Shown here piece by piece: positions 8,171-18,319 of a stretch of DNA of 64,000 bases; within the stretch, counting starts at the first letter, position 1; every line of letters begins with the position of its first letter. Source of the stretch: Pseudobutyrivibrio sp. MD2005 (GTDB taxonomy: Bacteria > Bacillota > Clostridia > Lachnospirales > Lachnospiraceae); NCBI RefSeq assembly GCF_000621865.1, contig NZ_JHXE01000016.1, positions 41,696 to 105,695 on the forward strand. Direction: 5' to 3'. Both the position numbers and the translations under genes were made by a program. The notes under the pieces are model-generated. The model saw only the letters and a program-made list of their open reading frames with translations. It made no database searches and was not told where the DNA came from.

Positions 8171-9223
8171 ATGAGCGAAAAATTACGAAAGAAACTTACT
8201 GCTGAGGAGCTATATGCATTCTCGGACGAAATGGGAATGATGATCAATAGTGGTGTTTCTGCAATTCAGGGAATCACTATGATGATGGATGAATCTGAGG
8301 GAGGCGAAGAGAAAGAGCTACTCACTCAGATGGAACAGGTAGTAGGGGAGACAGGTTCTCTATCAAAAGCAATTGATGAGACCGGAGTGTTCCCGGATTA
8401 TTTTGTAGAAATGGCCAAGATGGGCGAGACAACAGGTAAGATGGACTCAGTTCTTACCAATCTTGCAGCCCACTATTCTAGAGAAATGGCTATTTCAAAT
8501 GCTATCAGAAGTGCGGTTACATATCCACTTATGATGGTGGCAATGATGCTTGTAATAATCATAGTTCTTGTTACAGAAATCATGCCAGTTTTTAGTAGAG
8601 TCTTCAATCAACTTGGTGGTACCATGGATGGGTTATCAGCAGGTTTCTTGGCTGTGGGTACATTTATGAAATCCAATGGCCTGATTCTTCTTATTATTCT
8701 TTTGGCAATAGTTGCCTATATCATTGTCTTAAACAAGACATCTTGGGGAAAGAATCACAGAAACGGAATACTATATAAGAGCCGTCGTTTCAAATCTATT
8801 CATTCGAAAATCGCAACAAGTAGATTTGCATCTGCAATGGCTATGACACTATCAAGTGGTATGGATGTTATGCAGGCATTAGATGTAAGTGGTCGAATTG
8901 TTGAGGCGCCTGAATTCGAATCAAAGGTAGAAAAGTGTAAGGATTCATTTGCTGAAACAATGGATATAGGAAAGGCATTTTCACAGTCAGGAATTTTTGG
9001 TGGTTTGTATGGAAGAATGGCTATTCTTGGTGCAAAGACTGGAAATATGGAAAACGTCCTTGAGAAGGTTGCAACCACTTATCAGGAGGAGGCAGACGAG
9101 GAGATTAACGATTTAATCGCTGTAGTTGAGCCTACACTTGTAATTATCTTGTCAGTTATTGTTGGTATCATATTACTTTCAGTTATGTTACCACTTTTGA
9201 ATATCATGTCGGGGATGATTTAA
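8171..9223 (+). CDS. pilC: type II secretion F / PilC-like inner-membrane platform protein
   Basis: 350 residues. It has two T2SSF-type repeats: residues 10-130, including MAKMGETTGKMDSVLTNLA, and residues 215-330, including MAILGAKTGNMENVLEKVA. Three long hydrophobic segments occur at about 120-145, 165-190 and 320-345. The start is taken at ATG 8171, with AAAGGTG upstream; an in-frame GTG at 8165 is less likely. PilC/GspF proteins form the membrane platform that couples the motor ATPase to pilin assembly. Pilin-like genes and a PilT ATPase follow. Confidence 0.88.
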   Translation: MSEKLRKKLTAEELYAFSDEMGMMINSGVSAIQGITMMMDESEGGEEKELLTQMEQVVGETGSLSKAIDETGVFPDYFVEMAKMGETTGKMDSVLTNLAAHYSREMAISNAIRSAVTYPLMMVAMMLVIIIVLVTEIMPVFSRVFNQLGGTMDGLSAGFLAVGTFMKSNGLILLIILLAIVAYIIVLNKTSWGKNHRNGILYKSRRFKSIHSKIATSRFASAMAMTLSSGMDVMQALDVSGRIVEAPEFESKVEKCKDSFAETMDIGKAFSQSGIFGGLYGRMAILGAKTGNMENVLEKVATTYQEEADEEINDLIAVVEPTLVIILSVIVGIILLSVMLPLLNIMSGMI

Positions 9224-9224
9224 T

Positions 9225-9575
9225 ATGTCAAAGACCAGATTTGGAAGCCTAGATGGCATACATCAAATCAAAAAGAAGAACGTAGCAGGAACAACAATGA
9301 TTTCTGCCGCACTGTTTCTTCTCATATTCGTACTATTTTTATTTGCTGTATCAAAAGCATCATCTGGCTCAGTCCATGAGCAGCGCCAGAGTCTTTCAGA
9401 TGCCATAGATAGGGCGATAATTCAATGCTATGTAACAGAGGGAAGATACCCGGAAAGCTTCGAATATCTACAGAAAAATTACGGCATAATATACGATGAT
9501 GAGCAATTCAGGGTAGATTATGTGATTTACGGTTCAAATATGAGACCAGATGTCACAATTATTAACCTAAAGTAA
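9225..9575 (+). CDS. pilin-like single-span membrane protein
   Basis: 116 residues: a basic N-terminus (QIKKKNVAG), one hydrophobic segment (about residues 24-43), then a small exposed domain with RYPESFEYLQKNYGI and a C-terminal beta-rich end. Length, topology and neighbourhood fit a (pseudo)pilin. It lacks a canonical G/F-T-L-I-E prepilin peptidase site. It follows pilC by one base. Confidence 0.65.
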   Translation: MSKTRFGSLDGIHQIKKKNVAGTTMISAALFLLIFVLFLFAVSKASSGSVHEQRQSLSDAIDRAIIQCYVTEGRYPESFEYLQKNYGIIYDDEQFRVDYVIYGSNMRPDVTIINLK

Positions 9576-9594
9576 TGGTTTGAAAGGAGCAGCT

Positions 9595-10095
9595 TTGGTA
9601 AAGGGGCGACTTAGAAAACACAACATAGATATCATGTTTCTAATGGTATTGTTTTTGATATTCACCTTTTCGGCGGTGAGTGTTCTTTTGATGGCAGTAA
9701 ACTCTTACAGAGCAGTTGTTTATGCCAATGAGTCTAATGCCAATGCCAGAACTGCCACTGCCTACATCCGCGAAGAAGTTAGACAGCATGACAATGGTGG
9801 CGCAATATCCATTGATGAACTAGATGGAATTAAATGTATCAAGATGCCTGAGGGAAGTGGCTACAGCTTGTATATTTACGAGTATGAGGGCAACCTTATG
9901 GAGCTTGAGGCTAAAGATGGCGCAGGCATTACAGCGGATTTTGGTAATAAGATTTTGGAGATTAACGGAATGGAAATTTCTCAGGATAATCCTAATGAAA
10001 TCAACATTCAAATCGAAGATATATCAGGCAATAAACAAGAAGTTATCATTGGGCTGAAGTCAGTGGAGGTGGAATCAAATGAAAAACAGGAATAA
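9595..10095 (+). CDS. DUF4860-type pilus-associated membrane protein
   Basis: About 166 residues with one N-terminal hydrophobic segment (FLMVLFLIFTFSAVSVLLMA), followed by NSYRAVVYANESNANARTATAYIREEVRQ and a beta-rich domain, the pattern of DUF4860 proteins found in clostridial type IV pilus clusters. The start is probably TTG at 9595, because GGAG (9586-9589) lies five bases before it. An in-frame TTG at 9580 overlaps that ribosome binding site. It overlaps the next gene by 17 bases. Function is inferred from context only. Confidence 0.7.
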   Translation: MVKGRLRKHNIDIMFLMVLFLIFTFSAVSVLLMAVNSYRAVVYANESNANARTATAYIREEVRQHDNGGAISIDELDGIKCIKMPEGSGYSLYIYEYEGNLMELEAKDGAGITADFGNKILEINGMEISQDNPNEINIQIEDISGNKQEVIIGLKSVEVESNEKQE

Positions 10096-10462
10096 TGGTT
10101 CCCGAATTTTCATGACGGAGCTAATGTTTGCAATATTCTTTTTCATTATAGTTTCAGCGATATGTGTGCAGTGTTTTGCCGGAAGCTTCGCAAAAAGTAG
10201 AGAGGCAAAGGAAATGACACAGGCTATTAATCTTGCTTCAAATGCAGCAGAGAGCTACTTAGTAACTGATGATTACGAGGGCTACACCAATTATTACGAT
10301 AAGGATTGGAACATTTCTGATGGTGAGGAAGGTGTATATAAGGTTACAAGCCTTGTGGTTGAGCCTGCAAGCCCAGGCCAGTGTCAGACAATGCATATAG
10401 TAGTTTCAACAATGGAAGATAAAGAAATCTATTCATTAGAGGTTGAAAAAGCTCTTAAATAG
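10079..10462 (+). CDS. minor pilin-like membrane protein
   Basis: 127 residues with an N-terminal segment FMTELMFAIFFFIIVSAI, a prepilin-like hydrophobic helix with a glutamate near its start but without the classic processing glycine context. The rest is a soluble domain with TQAINLASNAAESYL. The overlap with the preceding gene indicates translational coupling. Probably a minor pseudopilin. Confidence 0.6.
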   Translation: MKNRNNGSRIFMTELMFAIFFFIIVSAICVQCFAGSFAKSREAKEMTQAINLASNAAESYLVTDDYEGYTNYYDKDWNISDGEEGVYKVTSLVVEPASPGQCQTMHIVVSTMEDKEIYSLEVEKALK

Positions 10463-10470
10463 GAGATAAT

Positions 10471-10833
10471 ATGGAGCAGAAGAAAAGGGAAAATCGTACA
10501 ATAATAAATATAGGAACCTCTTTGATGGTTGTAATTTTAATAGGTATGGCTTTCGCTGTTATTGCTGCACTTGCAATATCGTCTAGTCACAACAATTACA
10601 GTCTTAGTATGAAATTAAGGGACCATACAAATGATTACTACGCGGCTTCAAATGAGGCATACGAGAAAATTGCTGCAACTGATTGGGTAGATCAGGAATT
10701 TTCAGTAGACATTAATGACAATCAGGTTTTAAATGTAAAGGTAACATCTGGGGAAATAACTTGTTGGCAGGTACAGAATACATCTAGCTGGGAAGCAGAT
10801 AGCACTCAGCCAGTTATTACAATATTGGAGTAG
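10471..10833 (+). CDS. pilin-like membrane protein
   Basis: 120 residues: basic N-terminus, one hydrophobic span (about 14-36, SLMVVILIGMAFAVIAALAI), then a domain starting SSSHNNYSLSMKLRDHTNDYYAASNEAYEKIA. Such a membrane-span plus helical stalk is typical of small proteins in these clusters. RBS AGGAGA lies eight bases upstream. No enzymatic motif. Confidence 0.6.
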   Translation: MEQKKRENRTIINIGTSLMVVILIGMAFAVIAALAISSSHNNYSLSMKLRDHTNDYYAASNEAYEKIAATDWVDQEFSVDINDNQVLNVKVTSGEITCWQVQNTSSWEADSTQPVITILE

Positions 10834-10844
10834 GGGGAGAAAAA

Positions 10845-11951
10845 ATGAGCGCAAATATTGTTACTTATTTGACAGATGCAGTTAAGAAATACAAGGCTTC
10901 CGATGTATTTATCATCACTGGACGTGAGGTTTCATTCAGAGTTAATGATTTGGTAATGACACGTTCTGAGTTGGAAGCATCTTATGAAGATAAATCAGAG
11001 GGTGATGACGGCCCTGTAATGCCTGCAATGGCAGAGGAATTAGTGCAGCAGATTTATGAGCTGGCTCACCGAGATATCACCAAATACAAGGAGGAGGGCG
11101 ATGATGATTTCTCCTTCGCAATTAAGGATGTATCTCGATTTAGAGTAAATGCTTTTAAGCAAAGAGGTACATATGCAGCAGTAGTCCGTGTAATCACATT
11201 TACATTGCCAGATTACAAGGAATTGCTCATACCAGAATCAGTTATCAATTTGTCAAACGAATCAAAGGGACTTGTACTTGTTACAGGCCCTGCAGGAAGT
11301 GGTAAATCAACAACACTTTCATGTATCGTTGATAAAATTAATAAAAATTACAATAAACACATCATTACACTTGAAGATCCAGTAGAGTATTTGCACAGAC
11401 ACGGTAAATCAATAGTGTCACAGCGAGAGATTCATTTGGATACAGAAAACTATGTTACTGCACTTCGAGCTTCACTTAGACAGAGCCCAGATGTTATTCT
11501 TCTGGGAGAGATGCGTGATGCTGAGACAATCTCTGTTGCAATGACAGCGGCTGAGACAGGACATTTGATCTTGTCTACATTGCATACAATTGGAGCAGCA
11601 AACACTATCGACAGAATTATTGATGTGTTCCCATCAGAGCAGCAGCACCAGATAGCTTTGCAGCTTTCTATGGTAATTAAAGCAGTTGTTTCTCAGCAGC
11701 TTGTGCCTGCAATTGATGGTTCACTTGTGCCAGCGTTTGAGGTTATGACCGTGACCCCAGCCATTAGAAATATGATCAGAGAAAACAAGGTACCACAAAT
11801 CGAAGGTGTCATTTATTCTAGTGATACTGACGAGATGGTATCAATGGATTCTAGTCTATTCAAGCTGGTTAGAGAAGGCAAGATTACAAAAGAGACGGCC
11901 ATGGAGTATGCGGTAAACGCAGAAATGCTAGGAAGAAGATTAGGAGTTTAA
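10845..11951 (+). CDS. pilT: type IV pilus retraction ATPase PilT-like
   Basis: 368 residues. The ATPase core shows Walker A GPAGSGKSTT (about residues 147-156), ITLEDPVEYLH, the Walker B region SPDVILLGEMRD, and the His box ETGHLILSTLHT. The C-terminal part (MVIKAVVSQQLVPA) is PilT-like. PilT powers pilus retraction and twitching. It closes the cluster after four pilin-like genes. No PilB-type assembly ATPase is in the window, so this ATPase may serve both directions, or PilB is encoded elsewhere. Confidence 0.85.
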   Translation: MSANIVTYLTDAVKKYKASDVFIITGREVSFRVNDLVMTRSELEASYEDKSEGDDGPVMPAMAEELVQQIYELAHRDITKYKEEGDDDFSFAIKDVSRFRVNAFKQRGTYAAVVRVITFTLPDYKELLIPESVINLSNESKGLVLVTGPAGSGKSTTLSCIVDKINKNYNKHIITLEDPVEYLHRHGKSIVSQREIHLDTENYVTALRASLRQSPDVILLGEMRDAETISVAMTAAETGHLILSTLHTIGAANTIDRIIDVFPSEQQHQIALQLSMVIKAVVSQQLVPAIDGSLVPAFEVMTVTPAIRNMIRENKVPQIEGVIYSSDTDEMVSMDSSLFKLVREGKITKETAMEYAVNAEMLGRRLGV

Positions 11952-11959
11952 ATTAAGAA

Positions 11960-13606
11960 ATGGAAAGTTTTAAACCAATGCTGTTCACTTGCATGAAGAA
12001 ATACAGCAAGGAGCAGTTTGCAAAAGATTTAGTATCAGGAATCATTGTGGCAATCATCGCATTGCCACTTTCTATTGCCCTCGCTTTGGCATCAGGAGTT
12101 GGCCCAGAGCCAGGTCTTTATACAGCGATTGTAGCAGGCTTTTTAATCTCATTTTTTGGTGGAAGTACTGTTCAGATTGCAGGACCGACAGCAGCATTTG
12201 CTACTATTGTAGCTGGTATTATTGCTACTGACGGAATGGATGGATTGATTGTTGCCACAATCATGGCAGGTATTATTTTGATAATCCTTGGTGTGGTTAA
12301 GGCTGGTGCATTAATCAAATTTATCCCATACACAATCACAACTGGTTTTACAGCAGGTATTGCCGTAACAATCTTAATTGGTCAGTTTAAAGACTTCTTT
12401 GGAGTTGATTTCCACGGCGAAAAGCCAATTGAAACAATTGATAAGTTAAAGGTTTTCTTTGAAAATATTGATACTATCAACATTCAGGCAGCTTTAGTAG
12501 GTGTTATCTGTCTTGCAGTACTTATTATCTGGCCTAAGTTTTTCACTAAGCTTCCTGCATCTATCATTGCAGTATTTGTAAGTATCGCATTGGTTCAGGG
12601 CTTACACTTAAATGTAAACACTATTGGAACACTCTATCCTGATTTAAAGGCTGGACTTCCAACAATCTCATTACCATCATTATCATTTGGTTTAATTAGA
12701 AATGAAATGCCTAACGCATTTACGATAGCTATTCTTGCTGCTATCGAATCACTTCTTTCAGCGGTAGTTGCTGATGGAATGGTTAATAGCAAGCATCGTA
12801 GTAATCAGGAGCTTATTGGCCAGGGTATCGGTAACATCGGTTCTGTACTGTTCGGTGGTATCCCTGCAACAGGTGCTATTGCACGTACAGCAGCCAATAT
12901 TAAAAACGGCGGACGTACACCAATCGCAGGTATTGTTCATTCAATCACACTTCTTATTGTGCTTGTTGTATTAATGCCATATGCGAAGTTTATCCCAATG
13001 CCATGTATCGCAGCTATTCTTTTCCAGGTTGCTTACAACATGTGCCAGTGGAGACCTTTTGTAAGACTTGTAAAGTATGCTCCAAAGTCAGATATCATCG
13101 TACTTGTACTTACATTCGTTCTTACAGTAGTATTCGATTTAGTAGTAGCTATTGAATGGGGTATGATTGTTGCATGTATCCTATTCATCAAGAGAATGAG
13201 CGAGGAAACACACGTTAGTGGCTGGACATACCAGAGTGATGACGCTGAATTTGTAGATGATCTTAGACCAGTTCACAAGGGCATCAGAGTATTTGAAATC
13301 ACTGGACCATTATTCTTTGGTGTTTCAGATATATTAGCAGAAAGCATCAATGTAAAGGATTATACAAAGGTTCTTGTTATGAGAATGCGCTCTGTACCAG
13401 CTATCGATGTTACAGCTCTTAGAGCTCTTAGAGATTTGGTTGAAAGAGCAAAGAAAAAGAATGTAACAGTTGTATTCTCACATGTTAATGAACAGCCAAT
13501 GCATATGATGGAAAAGGCTGATTTTATCAGCATCGTAGGCAAGGATAACTTCCAGCCAAATATCGATGCAGCTTTAGATAGAGCACAAGAATTAATAGGC
13601 GAATAA
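11960..13606 (+). CDS. SulP-family anion transporter with STAS domain
   Basis: 548 residues. It has about 10-12 hydrophobic segments in residues 20-400, including the SulP signature region GLYTAIVAGFLISFFGGSTVQIAGPTAA. The C-terminal STAS domain (about 435-540) contains SVPAIDVTALRALRDLVERA. The family moves sulfate, bicarbonate or dicarboxylates; the substrate cannot be told from sequence. It lies eight bases after pilT and two bases before mfd. The spacing suggests co-transcription, but a functional link is not obvious. Confidence 0.88.
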   Translation: MESFKPMLFTCMKKYSKEQFAKDLVSGIIVAIIALPLSIALALASGVGPEPGLYTAIVAGFLISFFGGSTVQIAGPTAAFATIVAGIIATDGMDGLIVATIMAGIILIILGVVKAGALIKFIPYTITTGFTAGIAVTILIGQFKDFFGVDFHGEKPIETIDKLKVFFENIDTINIQAALVGVICLAVLIIWPKFFTKLPASIIAVFVSIALVQGLHLNVNTIGTLYPDLKAGLPTISLPSLSFGLIRNEMPNAFTIAILAAIESLLSAVVADGMVNSKHRSNQELIGQGIGNIGSVLFGGIPATGAIARTAANIKNGGRTPIAGIVHSITLLIVLVVLMPYAKFIPMPCIAAILFQVAYNMCQWRPFVRLVKYAPKSDIIVLVLTFVLTVVFDLVVAIEWGMIVACILFIKRMSEETHVSGWTYQSDDAEFVDDLRPVHKGIRVFEITGPLFFGVSDILAESINVKDYTKVLVMRMRSVPAIDVTALRALRDLVERAKKKNVTVVFSHVNEQPMHMMEKADFISIVGKDNFQPNIDAALDRAQELIGE

Positions 13607-13608
13607 AT

Positions 13609-16600
13609 ATGAAAACATTTTTAGAACCATTTGAAAATCTTACAGCGATAGAGTCTCTTAGAGAGGCTCTATCTAAACATGGTAAAGTGTATGATATAAC
13701 AGGGTGTGCCGATAAGGCGCACCTTATTTTTGGTATAAGCCACGACGTAAAATACAAGCTGATTATTACATCGGACGAACTTAAGGCCAGAGAGCTTTTA
13801 GAGGAATATCGGTTTTTTGATGAGAATGCTGTATTTTTCCCTGCAAAGGATTTCCTTTTCTATCAGTCTGATATTAGAGGTAATGCCCTTACAAGGGAGC
13901 GTATGAAGGCCATAGAGTCGATTTTGAGTGATGAGAGCTGCACAGTTATTACCACAATCGACGCTTTAATGAACAAATTACCTGCTCCAAAGTATTTTGA
14001 GAACGGTATTGTAGCCATCTCAGATACAGATACCATTGAATTAGAGGCATTGCGCAGAAAGCTCGTTGCAATGGGATATGAAAACGTTGGTACATGTGAG
14101 CATCCAGGAGAATTTGCCGTTAGAGGTGGAATTATTGATGTTTATCCCCTTACAGCTGAGTTGCCTGTAAGAATTGAGCTGTGGGGTGATGAAGTAGATA
14201 GCATTCGTTCTTATGATGCTAGCAATCAGAAGTCTATAGAAAATATTGATTCTGTAATAATATTTCCTGCAGTAGAGGTGATTCTTTCGACTGAAGAAGT
14301 TGAGGCAGGATTACACAAAATGGAGGAAGAGAAGAATCTCAGATACGAAAAATATCGTAAGGAGATGAAAACTGAGGAGGCTTACAGGCTAAAAACCTAT
14401 GTTGATAGGGTAATTGAGGAGACAAGAGCCTGGGGATTGAGCCAAGAAGTTGAAACTAATTTAAACTATTTTTGTGAAGATTTGGCGAGTTTTATAGATT
14501 TTATGCCTAAAAACACCTATCTATTTCTCGATGAGGTGCAGAAACTTATAGTGAAAGCTGAATCAACTGAGGTTGAATTTGCTGAGGCAATGACAAGACG
14601 AGTAGAAGCTGGATACATGCTTCAACGACAGATGGATATGTTGTACGGTTCAATGGACATTTTTGCCAGAATTGGGAAAAAACCAACTGTTTTAATGTCA
14701 CTTTTGGATGCGAAAAATAAATTTTTAAAATCTGAAGAACATTTCAGTGTTGCAGTTCAGGGTGTAAATGCATACAACGGAAGTTTTGAGCTTCTGACAA
14801 AAGAGCTTTTACAATATAAAAAGAGAAAATACAAAGTCTTGCTTGTAACAAGTTCCAGCACAAAAGGAAAGCGTCTCGCTGATGATTTATTGGAGGAAGG
14901 ATTTAACGCATATTTCACTGACGATTTAGATCATAAGATCAATCCTGGCGAAACTATGCTATGTGTTGGTAATATTAAAAGAGGATTTGATTATCCTGAC
15001 TCAGCATTTGTAATGCTTTCTGACGGTGATATATTTGGCCATGTTAGAAAGAAAAAGCATAGGATTAAAAAGTACGAGGGAGAGACAATTTCATCTTTCT
15101 CCGATTTGCATGTGGGAGATTACGTTGTTCACGAAAACTATGGCTTGGGCGTGTACAAAGGCACTGAGCAGATGGAAGTGGATAAAGTCATCCGTGATTA
15201 CATAAAGATTGAATACGCCAAGGGCAGTAATCTCTATGTACTTACATCACAGCTTGACATGATTCAAAAGTATTCTGGTCCAGATGGTAAAAAGCCTAAG
15301 CTTAATAGCCTTGGGGCTGGAACGCAGGAATGGACGAGGACAAAACAGAAGGTTCAGTCTGCAGTTGGAGTTGTAGCAAAAGAGCTCGTAGATCTATATG
15401 CCCTTCGACAGAATACGGATGGTTTTGTATATGGTGAGGATACCGTTTGGCAAAAAGAATTTGAAGAAAGCTTCCCTTATGAAGAGACAGAAGGCCAGCT
15501 TGCAGCCATTGAAGCAGTAAAGTCTGATATGGAATCGAAAAAGATTATGGATAGACTTATCTGCGGTGACGTAGGCTTCGGAAAGACTGAAGTTGCAATG
15601 CGTGCTGCGTTTAAAGCTGTACAGGAGGGAAAGCAGGTAGCGTATCTTGTGCCTACCACAATTCTTGCCCAGCAGCATTACAATAACTTTGTTCAAAGAA
15701 TGGGCGGATACCCTGTTAATGTAGGATTGTTATGCCGTTTTAGAAGCCTTCAGCAACAAAAGAAAACAATAGAAGATTTGAAAAAAGGAATGGTAGATAT
15801 TGTTATCGGAACCCATCGCCTTCTTTCAAAGGATGTAGAGTTTAAAGATTTAGGCCTTCTTATTATAGATGAGGAACAGCGCTTTGGCGTAAATCACAAG
15901 GAACGTATCAAGCAGATGAAAAAGACTGTTGATGTTTTGTCTTTATCTGCTACGCCAATTCCAAGAACACTTCATATGTCTTTGGTTGGAATCAGAGATA
16001 TGAGCGTACTTGATGAAGCTCCAATGGAACGTACTCCTATTCAGACTTTTGTGTTTGAGTATAACGAGGAAATGGTGCGAGAAGCCATTGTCCGCGAGAT
16101 GGCAAGAGATGGTCAGGTTTATTATGTCTTCAACAGGGTTAGAGGCATACAGGATATGGCTGCAGAAATCGAGCGTCTTGTTCCGGAAGCTACTGTAGGG
16201 TACATCCACGGCCAGATGACTGAAAATAAAGTGGAAGACATCATGATGCAATTCATCAATCATGAGATAGATGTTTTGGTAGCCACAACCATAATAGAAA
16301 TTGGTTTGGATATTTCTAACGTAAATACGATAATCATTCATGACTCTGACAACATGGGACTTTCACAGCTTTATCAGCTTAGAGGACGTGTAGGAAGAAG
16401 TAATCGTACCGCATATGCGTTTTTAATGTATCGTAGAGATAAGATGCTTAAAGAGGTGGCAGAAAAACGTTTGGCTGCAATCAAAGAATTTACCGATTTA
16501 GGCTCTGGCTTTAAGATTGCCATGAGAGATTTAGAGATTCGCGGAGCTGGAAATCTCCTTGGTGTTGAGCAGCATGGTAACATGACAGCCGTAGGTTATG

Positions 16601-17136
16601 ACCTATATTGCAAGATGCTCAATGAAGCAGTCAAAATAGAAAAGGGTGATGTTAAGGAAGATAGCTTTAACACTACTGTGGACATAAATATCGAGGCATA
16701 TCTGCCAGACACATATGTTAGCAACGAAGAGCAGCGAATTGATATTTACAAGCGTATTGCGGCTATCGATTCTGAAGAAGCCAGGGATGATATGTTGGAT
16801 GAGCTTGTTGACAGATTTGGAGAACCAAAACGTTGCGTGCAGAATCTTCTTTGGGTTGCAATGCTTAGGGTTAAGGCTCATGATGCATATGTTTCTGCCA
16901 TTGAGCAAAAGCAGGATATCATCAGGATTGTCATGTATGAAAAGGCAAAAATAGACGTTGTACAAATTCCAGCGTTGCTTGAGAGAAACAATCCACATAT
17001 CACTTTTGCGGCTGATCCAAAGAACCCTGCATTTATATTTAACACAAAGGCTAATACTAGAATCAAACCATCAGAAGTCTTTGAATATCTGCAGGATTTC
17101 CTTTTAGACCTTAAGACCCTCAAGGTTGATAATTAG
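13609..17136 (+). CDS. mfd: transcription-repair coupling factor Mfd
   Basis: 1175 residues, full family length. It removes RNA polymerase stalled at DNA lesions and recruits the UvrABC system. The order of parts is: a UvrB-like N-terminal region ([21 protein letters not shown]); an RNA-polymerase-interacting CarD-like domain at about 500-575 ([17 protein letters not shown]); helicase motor motifs [17 protein letters not shown] (near residue 651), IIDEEQRFG (near 754) and [18 protein letters not shown] and [13 protein letters not shown] in the second motor domain; and a C-terminal D7 domain. Confidence 0.97.
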   Translation: MKTFLEPFENLTAIESLREALSKHGKVYDITGCADKAHLIFGISHDVKYKLIITSDELKARELLEEYRFFDENAVFFPAKDFLFYQSDIRGNALTRERMKAIESILSDESCTVITTIDALMNKLPAPKYFENGIVAISDTDTIELEALRRKLVAMGYENVGTCEHPGEFAVRGGIIDVYPLTAELPVRIELWGDEVDSIRSYDASNQKSIENIDSVIIFPAVEVILSTEEVEAGLHKMEEEKNLRYEKYRKEMKTEEAYRLKTYVDRVIEETRAWGLSQEVETNLNYFCEDLASFIDFMPKNTYLFLDEVQKLIVKAESTEVEFAEAMTRRVEAGYMLQRQMDMLYGSMDIFARIGKKPTVLMSLLDAKNKFLKSEEHFSVAVQGVNAYNGSFELLTKELLQYKKRKYKVLLVTSSSTKGKRLADDLLEEGFNAYFTDDLDHKINPGETMLCVGNIKRGFDYPDSAFVMLSDGDIFGHVRKKKHRIKKYEGETISSFSDLHVGDYVVHENYGLGVYKGTEQMEVDKVIRDYIKIEYAKGSNLYVLTSQLDMIQKYSGPDGKKPKLNSLGAGTQEWTRTKQKVQSAVGVVAKELVDLYALRQNTDGFVYGEDTVWQKEFEESFPYEETEGQLAAIEAVKSDMESKKIMDRLICGDVGFGKTEVAMRAAFKAVQEGKQVAYLVPTTILAQQHYNNFVQRMGGYPVNVGLLCRFRSLQQQKKTIEDLKKGMVDIVIGTHRLLSKDVEFKDLGLLIIDEEQRFGVNHKERIKQMKKTVDVLSLSATPIPRTLHMSLVGIRDMSVLDEAPMERTPIQTFVFEYNEEMVREAIVREMARDGQVYYVFNRVRGIQDMAAEIERLVPEATVGYIHGQMTENKVEDIMMQFINHEIDVLVATTIIEIGLDISNVNTIIIHDSDNMGLSQLYQLRGRVGRSNRTAYAFLMYRRDKMLKEVAEKRLAAIKEFTDLGSGFKIAMRDLEIRGAGNLLGVEQHGNMTAVGYDLYCKMLNEAVKIEKGDVKEDSFNTTVDINIEAYLPDTYVSNEEQRIDIYKRIAAIDSEEARDDMLDELVDRFGEPKRCVQNLLWVAMLRVKAHDAYVSAIEQKQDIIRIVMYEKAKIDVVQIPALLERNNPHITFAADPKNPAFIFNTKANTRIKPSEVFEYLQDFLLDLKTLKVDN

Positions 17137-17154
17137 AAATAGATTAACTATAAT
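17126..17154 (+). promoter_or_regulatory. near-consensus promoter for the prsA-like operon
   Basis: TTGATA (17126-17131), a 17-base spacer, TATAAT (17149-17154). It overlaps the end of mfd and lies 48 bases before the prsA-like start. It probably drives the foldase, the ABC exporter pair and murA, up to the terminator at 23110. Confidence 0.75.
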
Positions 17155-17201
17155 AAAAAAGCATGACAAAATATGGGTTTGAGGCCCAGGAGGATAGAAT
17201 A

Positions 17202-18317
17202 ATGAATACTTTAAGAGTTAAATCAGTTGGAATGGCAGCTGTAGCAGCTACAGTGTTATTTACAGGATGTGGCAAGCTTAATCCAGATGCTACACTCGTT
17301 ACAATAAATACAGGTGATGGTTCAAAGGATACCATTACACTTGGATATGGAAATTTCGCCGCTAAATATCAACAATCTAGATATGACCAGTTCTTACTTG
17401 GTTACTACGGTGAAAGCATGTGGTCTTCAGATATGTCTGGTACAGGCTCAACTCTTGAAGATGATACAAAAGAAGGTGTTATGACAGATATCGAAGAGCA
17501 GTATTTAGCTAAGCTTCACGCAAATGATTACGGCATAACACTTACAGATGAGCAAAACACAGCAATAGCAGATGCTGCCGCAGCTTTTATGTCAGCAAAT
17601 GCTAAAGAGAGCCTTGATGTTATGGGTGCTACAGAAGAATATGTTAAGCAGTATCTTGAGTACAATACATACTATTCATTAGTTTCTGCAGCAGCAAAAG
17701 AAGCAGCAGATGCAGATATTAAAGATGAAGATTGCTGGATGCGTACATTTACATATGTTGCATTTGATACTACAGGAAAGACAGATGAGACAGGAGCTGT
17801 TGTAGAATACACAGAAGATGAAATCGCTGATATGAAGGCACAGGCAGAGCAGCTTGCTGAAGCAAAGGATTTTGATGCAACCGTTGAAGAACTTGGAGTT
17901 CAAGGTCAGACTTTTTCATACTTAAAGGGTGAGACAGAAGATGACACAATGGATATGTCAATCATCACAGCTGCTGAGTCTCTTTCAGAGGGTGATGTAT
18001 CAGATGTCATCGAAGTAGATGGTGTTGGATATTACGTAATTCGTCTTGATTCTGATCATGACGAGACAGCTTCACAGCAAAAGCGTGAGTCATTACAGTC
18101 AGAGGCATTTGATAAGCTCATGGAGACATGGAAAGCAGCAATCACATGGACTGTTGATGAAAAGGCTTGGGCAAAGGTTGAATTTGGTAACAAGTTATTC
18201 AAGGCACCTGAGGTAGAAGAAACAACAGATACAACAACAGATACTACAGCAGAAGATGATACAGCAGAAACATCTGAAGATACAGATGCAACAGCTGAAG
18301 AAACAGAAGCAGAGTAA
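17202..18317 (+). CDS. PrsA-like peptidyl-prolyl isomerase lipoprotein
   Basis: 371 residues. The start ATG 17202 is preceded by AGGAGG (17188-17193); an upstream in-frame ATG at 17163 lacks a ribosome binding site and would spoil the signal peptide. The lipobox LFTGC gives a lipidated cysteine near residue 21. The middle is helical and rich in Ala and Asp. Residues about 170-300 resemble a parvulin-type PpiC domain, including LSEGDVSDVIEVDGVGYYVI. The tail, from about 335, is low-complexity Thr/Asp/Glu. It probably folds exported proteins at the membrane surface. The ABC exporter follows three bases later. Confidence 0.75.
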   Translation: MNTLRVKSVGMAAVAATVLFTGCGKLNPDATLVTINTGDGSKDTITLGYGNFAAKYQQSRYDQFLLGYYGESMWSSDMSGTGSTLEDDTKEGVMTDIEEQYLAKLHANDYGITLTDEQNTAIADAAAAFMSANAKESLDVMGATEEYVKQYLEYNTYYSLVSAAAKEAADADIKDEDCWMRTFTYVAFDTTGKTDETGAVVEYTEDEIADMKAQAEQLAEAKDFDATVEELGVQGQTFSYLKGETEDDTMDMSIITAAESLSEGDVSDVIEVDGVGYYVIRLDSDHDETASQQKRESLQSEAFDKLMETWKAAITWTVDEKAWAKVEFGNKLFKAPEVEETTDTTTDTTAEDDTAETSEDTDATAEETEAE

Positions 18318-18319
18318 AT

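Noticed and set aside
15943..16341. 132-residue reverse frame inside mfd
   Set aside because: Antisense of conserved helicase motifs; no start signal.
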